NCBI GenBank assembly: GCA_945906015.1
Contig: CAMDQV010000141.1
Span: 1 to 5,805, forward strand
Source: Pedobacter schmidteae
GTDB lineage: Bacteria > Bacteroidota > Bacteroidia > Sphingobacteriales > Sphingobacteriaceae
Direction: 5' to 3'
Length of the DNA: 5,805 bases
The translations under genes were made by a program, and so were the position numbers. Shown piece after piece: positions 4,225 through 5,805 of this stretch. Every line of letters begins with the position of its first letter. Positions within the stretch are counted from its first letter, which is position 1. Below the pieces are notes generated by a model. That model saw only the letters and a program-made list of their open reading frames with translations, was not told the DNA's origin and made no database searches.

Positions 4225-5010
4225 TTAATCTTTTTGTTTTAAAACTTCCTCAATGTACTCAAATGACGAAAGCACATCGGCTTTACCCCTTTTAATTGCT
4301 ACTGTATGCTCATAATGAGCAGATGGTTTCTTGTCAACAGTACTTACTGTCCAGCCATCTTCCCAAAATTTAACGCCAGCCTTACCGGCATTAATCATTG
4401 GTTCGATTGCAATAACCATCCCCTCTTCTAATTTTATACCAGAACCACGTTTACCATAATTTGGAACCTCAGGCTTTTCATGCAGTTTTACACCTACACC
4501 ATGGCCTACAAGTTCTTTCACTACACCAAAACCATTTTTTTCTGCATGCTCCTGAACTGCATAACCCACATCACCCACTCTCATTCCAACAACAGCCTTT
4601 TCAACAGCAAGGTTCAAACACTCTTTGGTAACTTTAAGAAGTTTCATTGTCTCAGCATTCACATTCCCAATAGGAAACGTATAGGCCGAGTCGCCAAAGA
4701 ACTCATTTAATATCACACCGCAATCAACTGAAACAATGTCTCCGTCTTTGATAACATACTCACTCGGAAATCCGTGTACTACCTGGTCATTTAATGAAAT
4801 GCAAAGGGAATAAGGAAATCCATTATAGTTCAAAAATGCAGGAACGCCACCATAATCACGGATAAACTCTTCGGCAATTTTATTAAGCTCTATAGTCTTT
4901 ACACCTTCTCCAATATTTTTGGCCACTTCAGCCAAGCTTTTCGAAACGAGCAGAGAACTTTCCCTGATCTTCTCAATATCTTCAGAAGACTTGTAAAAAA
5001 TCTTAGACAT
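4225..5010 (-). CDS. map: Methionine aminopeptidase, type I
   Basis: This enzyme removes the initiator methionine from nascent proteins when the second residue is small. It has the pita-bread fold of family M24A and is full length at 261 residues (E. coli 264). All five metal ligands are visible: D96 (VSVDCG), D107 (FFGDSAYTF), H170 (VGHGVG), E203 (AIEPMI) and E234 (YEHTVAI). The substrate-side histidines H79 (VVHGFPSE) and H177 (LHEKP) are also present. There is no N-terminal zinc-finger extension, so it is the short type Ia form. It starts five bases after the secY stop codon, which suggests translational coupling. In many Firmicutes adk separates secY and map; here it does not. The ATG is preceded by TTTAAGATTC, with no clear Shine-Dalgarno. 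Confidence 0.98.
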   Translation of the reverse strand: MSKIFYKSSEDIEKIRESSLLVSKSLAEVAKNIGEGVKTIELNKIAEEFIRDYGGVPAFLNYNGFPYSLCISLNDQVVHGFPSEYVIKDGDIVSVDCGVILNEFFGDSAYTFPIGNVNAETMKLLKVTKECLNLAVEKAVVGMRVGDVGYAVQEHAEKNGFGVVKELVGHGVGVKLHEKPEVPNYGKRGSGIKLEEGMVIAIEPMINAGKAGVKFWEDGWTVSTVDKKPSAHYEHTVAIKRGKADVLSSFEYIEEVLKQKD

Positions 5011-5015
5011 GAATC

Positions 5016-5805
5016 TTAAATTACCGAACCGCCTGCCGAAACAGGAGTACGACCTTTTATCCTGCCAGTTTTCATTAATCCATCGTAATGACGCATCAAT
5101 AAATGACTTTCAACCTGCTGCAATGTATCTAAAACAACACCAACCAGAATTAACAGAGATGTACCGCCATAGAAATTAGCGAATTGACTGTTAACACCAA
5201 GGATAATAGCAAGAGATGGCATGATCGCAATAATGGCCAAAAATACGGATCCAGGTAAAGTAATTTTAGATATAACTGCATCTATATAATCACCCGTTGA
5301 CTTACCTGGCTTTACACCCGGAACAAATCCACCATTCTTTTTCATATCATCTGACATTTGAACCGGATTAACGGTAATAGCTGTGTAGAAAAAAGTAAAG
5401 GCAATGATCATAAAGCCAAAGGTCAAATTGTACGTTAAAGATGTATAATCACTGAACGCTGCTAAGAAAGAAGATTGTGCTGAAGGAAAGAATGACCCAA
5501 TGGTGGTAGGTATGAACATGATCGCCTGCGCGAAAATGATTGGCATAACACCAGCTGCATTTACCTTTAATGGAATATACTGACGTACACCGCCATATTG
5601 TTTAGCACCAACGATTTTTTTAGCATACTGTACAGGAATTTTTCTGACACCCTGAACAATCAGGATAGTAAACATTACTACTAGGAACAGAGCAGCGATC
5701 TCAACAATAAATGAGATCAAACCTCCCTGAGCTCCCATACGTGAGTTAAACTCAGAAAGAATACCAAAAGGTAATTGAGCGATGATACCTACCATGATGA
5801 TCATA
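5016..5805 (-). CDS. secY: Protein translocase subunit SecY, C-terminal part (gene cut by the window edge)
   Basis: SecY forms the membrane channel of the Sec translocon with SecE and SecG. The reading frame is open at the right edge, so only the last 262 or so residues of a protein usually 430-450 long are seen; a methionine at the edge is internal, not the start. Positions below count from it. Visible are the end of TM5 (about 1-18), TM6 (29-52), the cytosolic C4 loop RKIPVQYAKK to IPLKVN, TM7 (85-106), TM8 (127-147), the C5 loop GGFVPGVKPGKSTGDYI (158-174), TM9 (186-204), TM10 (213-231) and a short cytosolic tail. The C4 and C5 loops bind SecA and the ribosome. The position of E. coli R357 (PGIRPG) is a lysine here (K165), a conservative change. 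map follows five bases after the stop. Confidence 0.97.
   Translation of the reverse strand, partial: MIIMVGIIAQLPFGILSEFNSRMGAQGGLISFIVEIAALFLVVMFTILIVQGVRKIPVQYAKKIVGAKQYGGVRQYIPLKVNAAGVMPIIFAQAIMFIPTTIGSFFPSAQSSFLAAFSDYTSLTYNLTFGFMIIAFTFFYTAITVNPVQMSDDMKKNGGFVPGVKPGKSTGDYIDAVISKITLPGSVFLAIIAIMPSLAIILGVNSQFANFYGGTSLLILVGVVLDTLQQVESHLLMRHYDGLMKTGRIKGRTPVSAGGSVI

Noticed and set aside
5802..5804. ATG at the right edge as the true start of a shorter SecY
   Set aside because: The protein from this point lacks the first transmembrane segments of SecY, and the frame is open to the edge, so the gene continues outside the window.

Overview
The window is a stretch of the conserved ribosomal-protein superoperon (the end of the spc part plus the alpha part), all on the minus strand. 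The direction of transcription is secY - map - infA - rpmJ - rpsM - rpsK - rpsD - rpoA - rplQ. It starts inside secY, which is cut by the right edge of the window, and ends at an intrinsic terminator just after rplQ near the left edge. The AT-rich DNA, the near-absence of Shine-Dalgarno sequences, the long acidic tail on L17, the cysteine-poor L36 and the gene order (map directly after secY, rpsD between rpsK and rpoA) point to Bacteroidota. The protein sequences look most like Sphingobacteriaceae (Pedobacter/Mucilaginibacter type); that is from memory, not a search.

Layout from right to left. 5805-5016 is the C-terminal part of the translocon channel SecY. 5010-4225 is methionine aminopeptidase. 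A 144-base gap follows that may hold a weak internal promoter. 4080-3738 holds translation initiation factor IF-1 and ribosomal protein L36, tightly coupled. 3647-2008 holds S13, S11 and S4. 1855-863 is the RNA polymerase alpha subunit and 791-123 is ribosomal protein L17. The terminator is at 73-103. All nine genes are core housekeeping genes for translation, transcription, secretion and N-terminal protein maturation. None is broken, and no defence or mobile-element gene is present.

The unexpected part is the DNA between the genes. Three gaps inside the operon (rpmJ-rpsM, rpsM-rpsK, rpsD-rpoA) and the DNA beyond the terminator are filled with degenerate 7-base tandem repeats arranged as inverted repeats. 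Although the four loci look different (AAGTTAT, GAGATTT/GAGATAT and CAGTTAT/CTGTTTT types), all units fit one degenerate heptamer, NWGWTWT. Two copies begin exactly on the stop codon of the gene upstream and share 13 identical bases there. Several spacers also carry small imperfect hairpins of the TCCCGA/TCGGGA type. This looks like a family of short intergenic repeat elements that has colonised one of the most conserved operons. It is the main candidate for something undescribed here.
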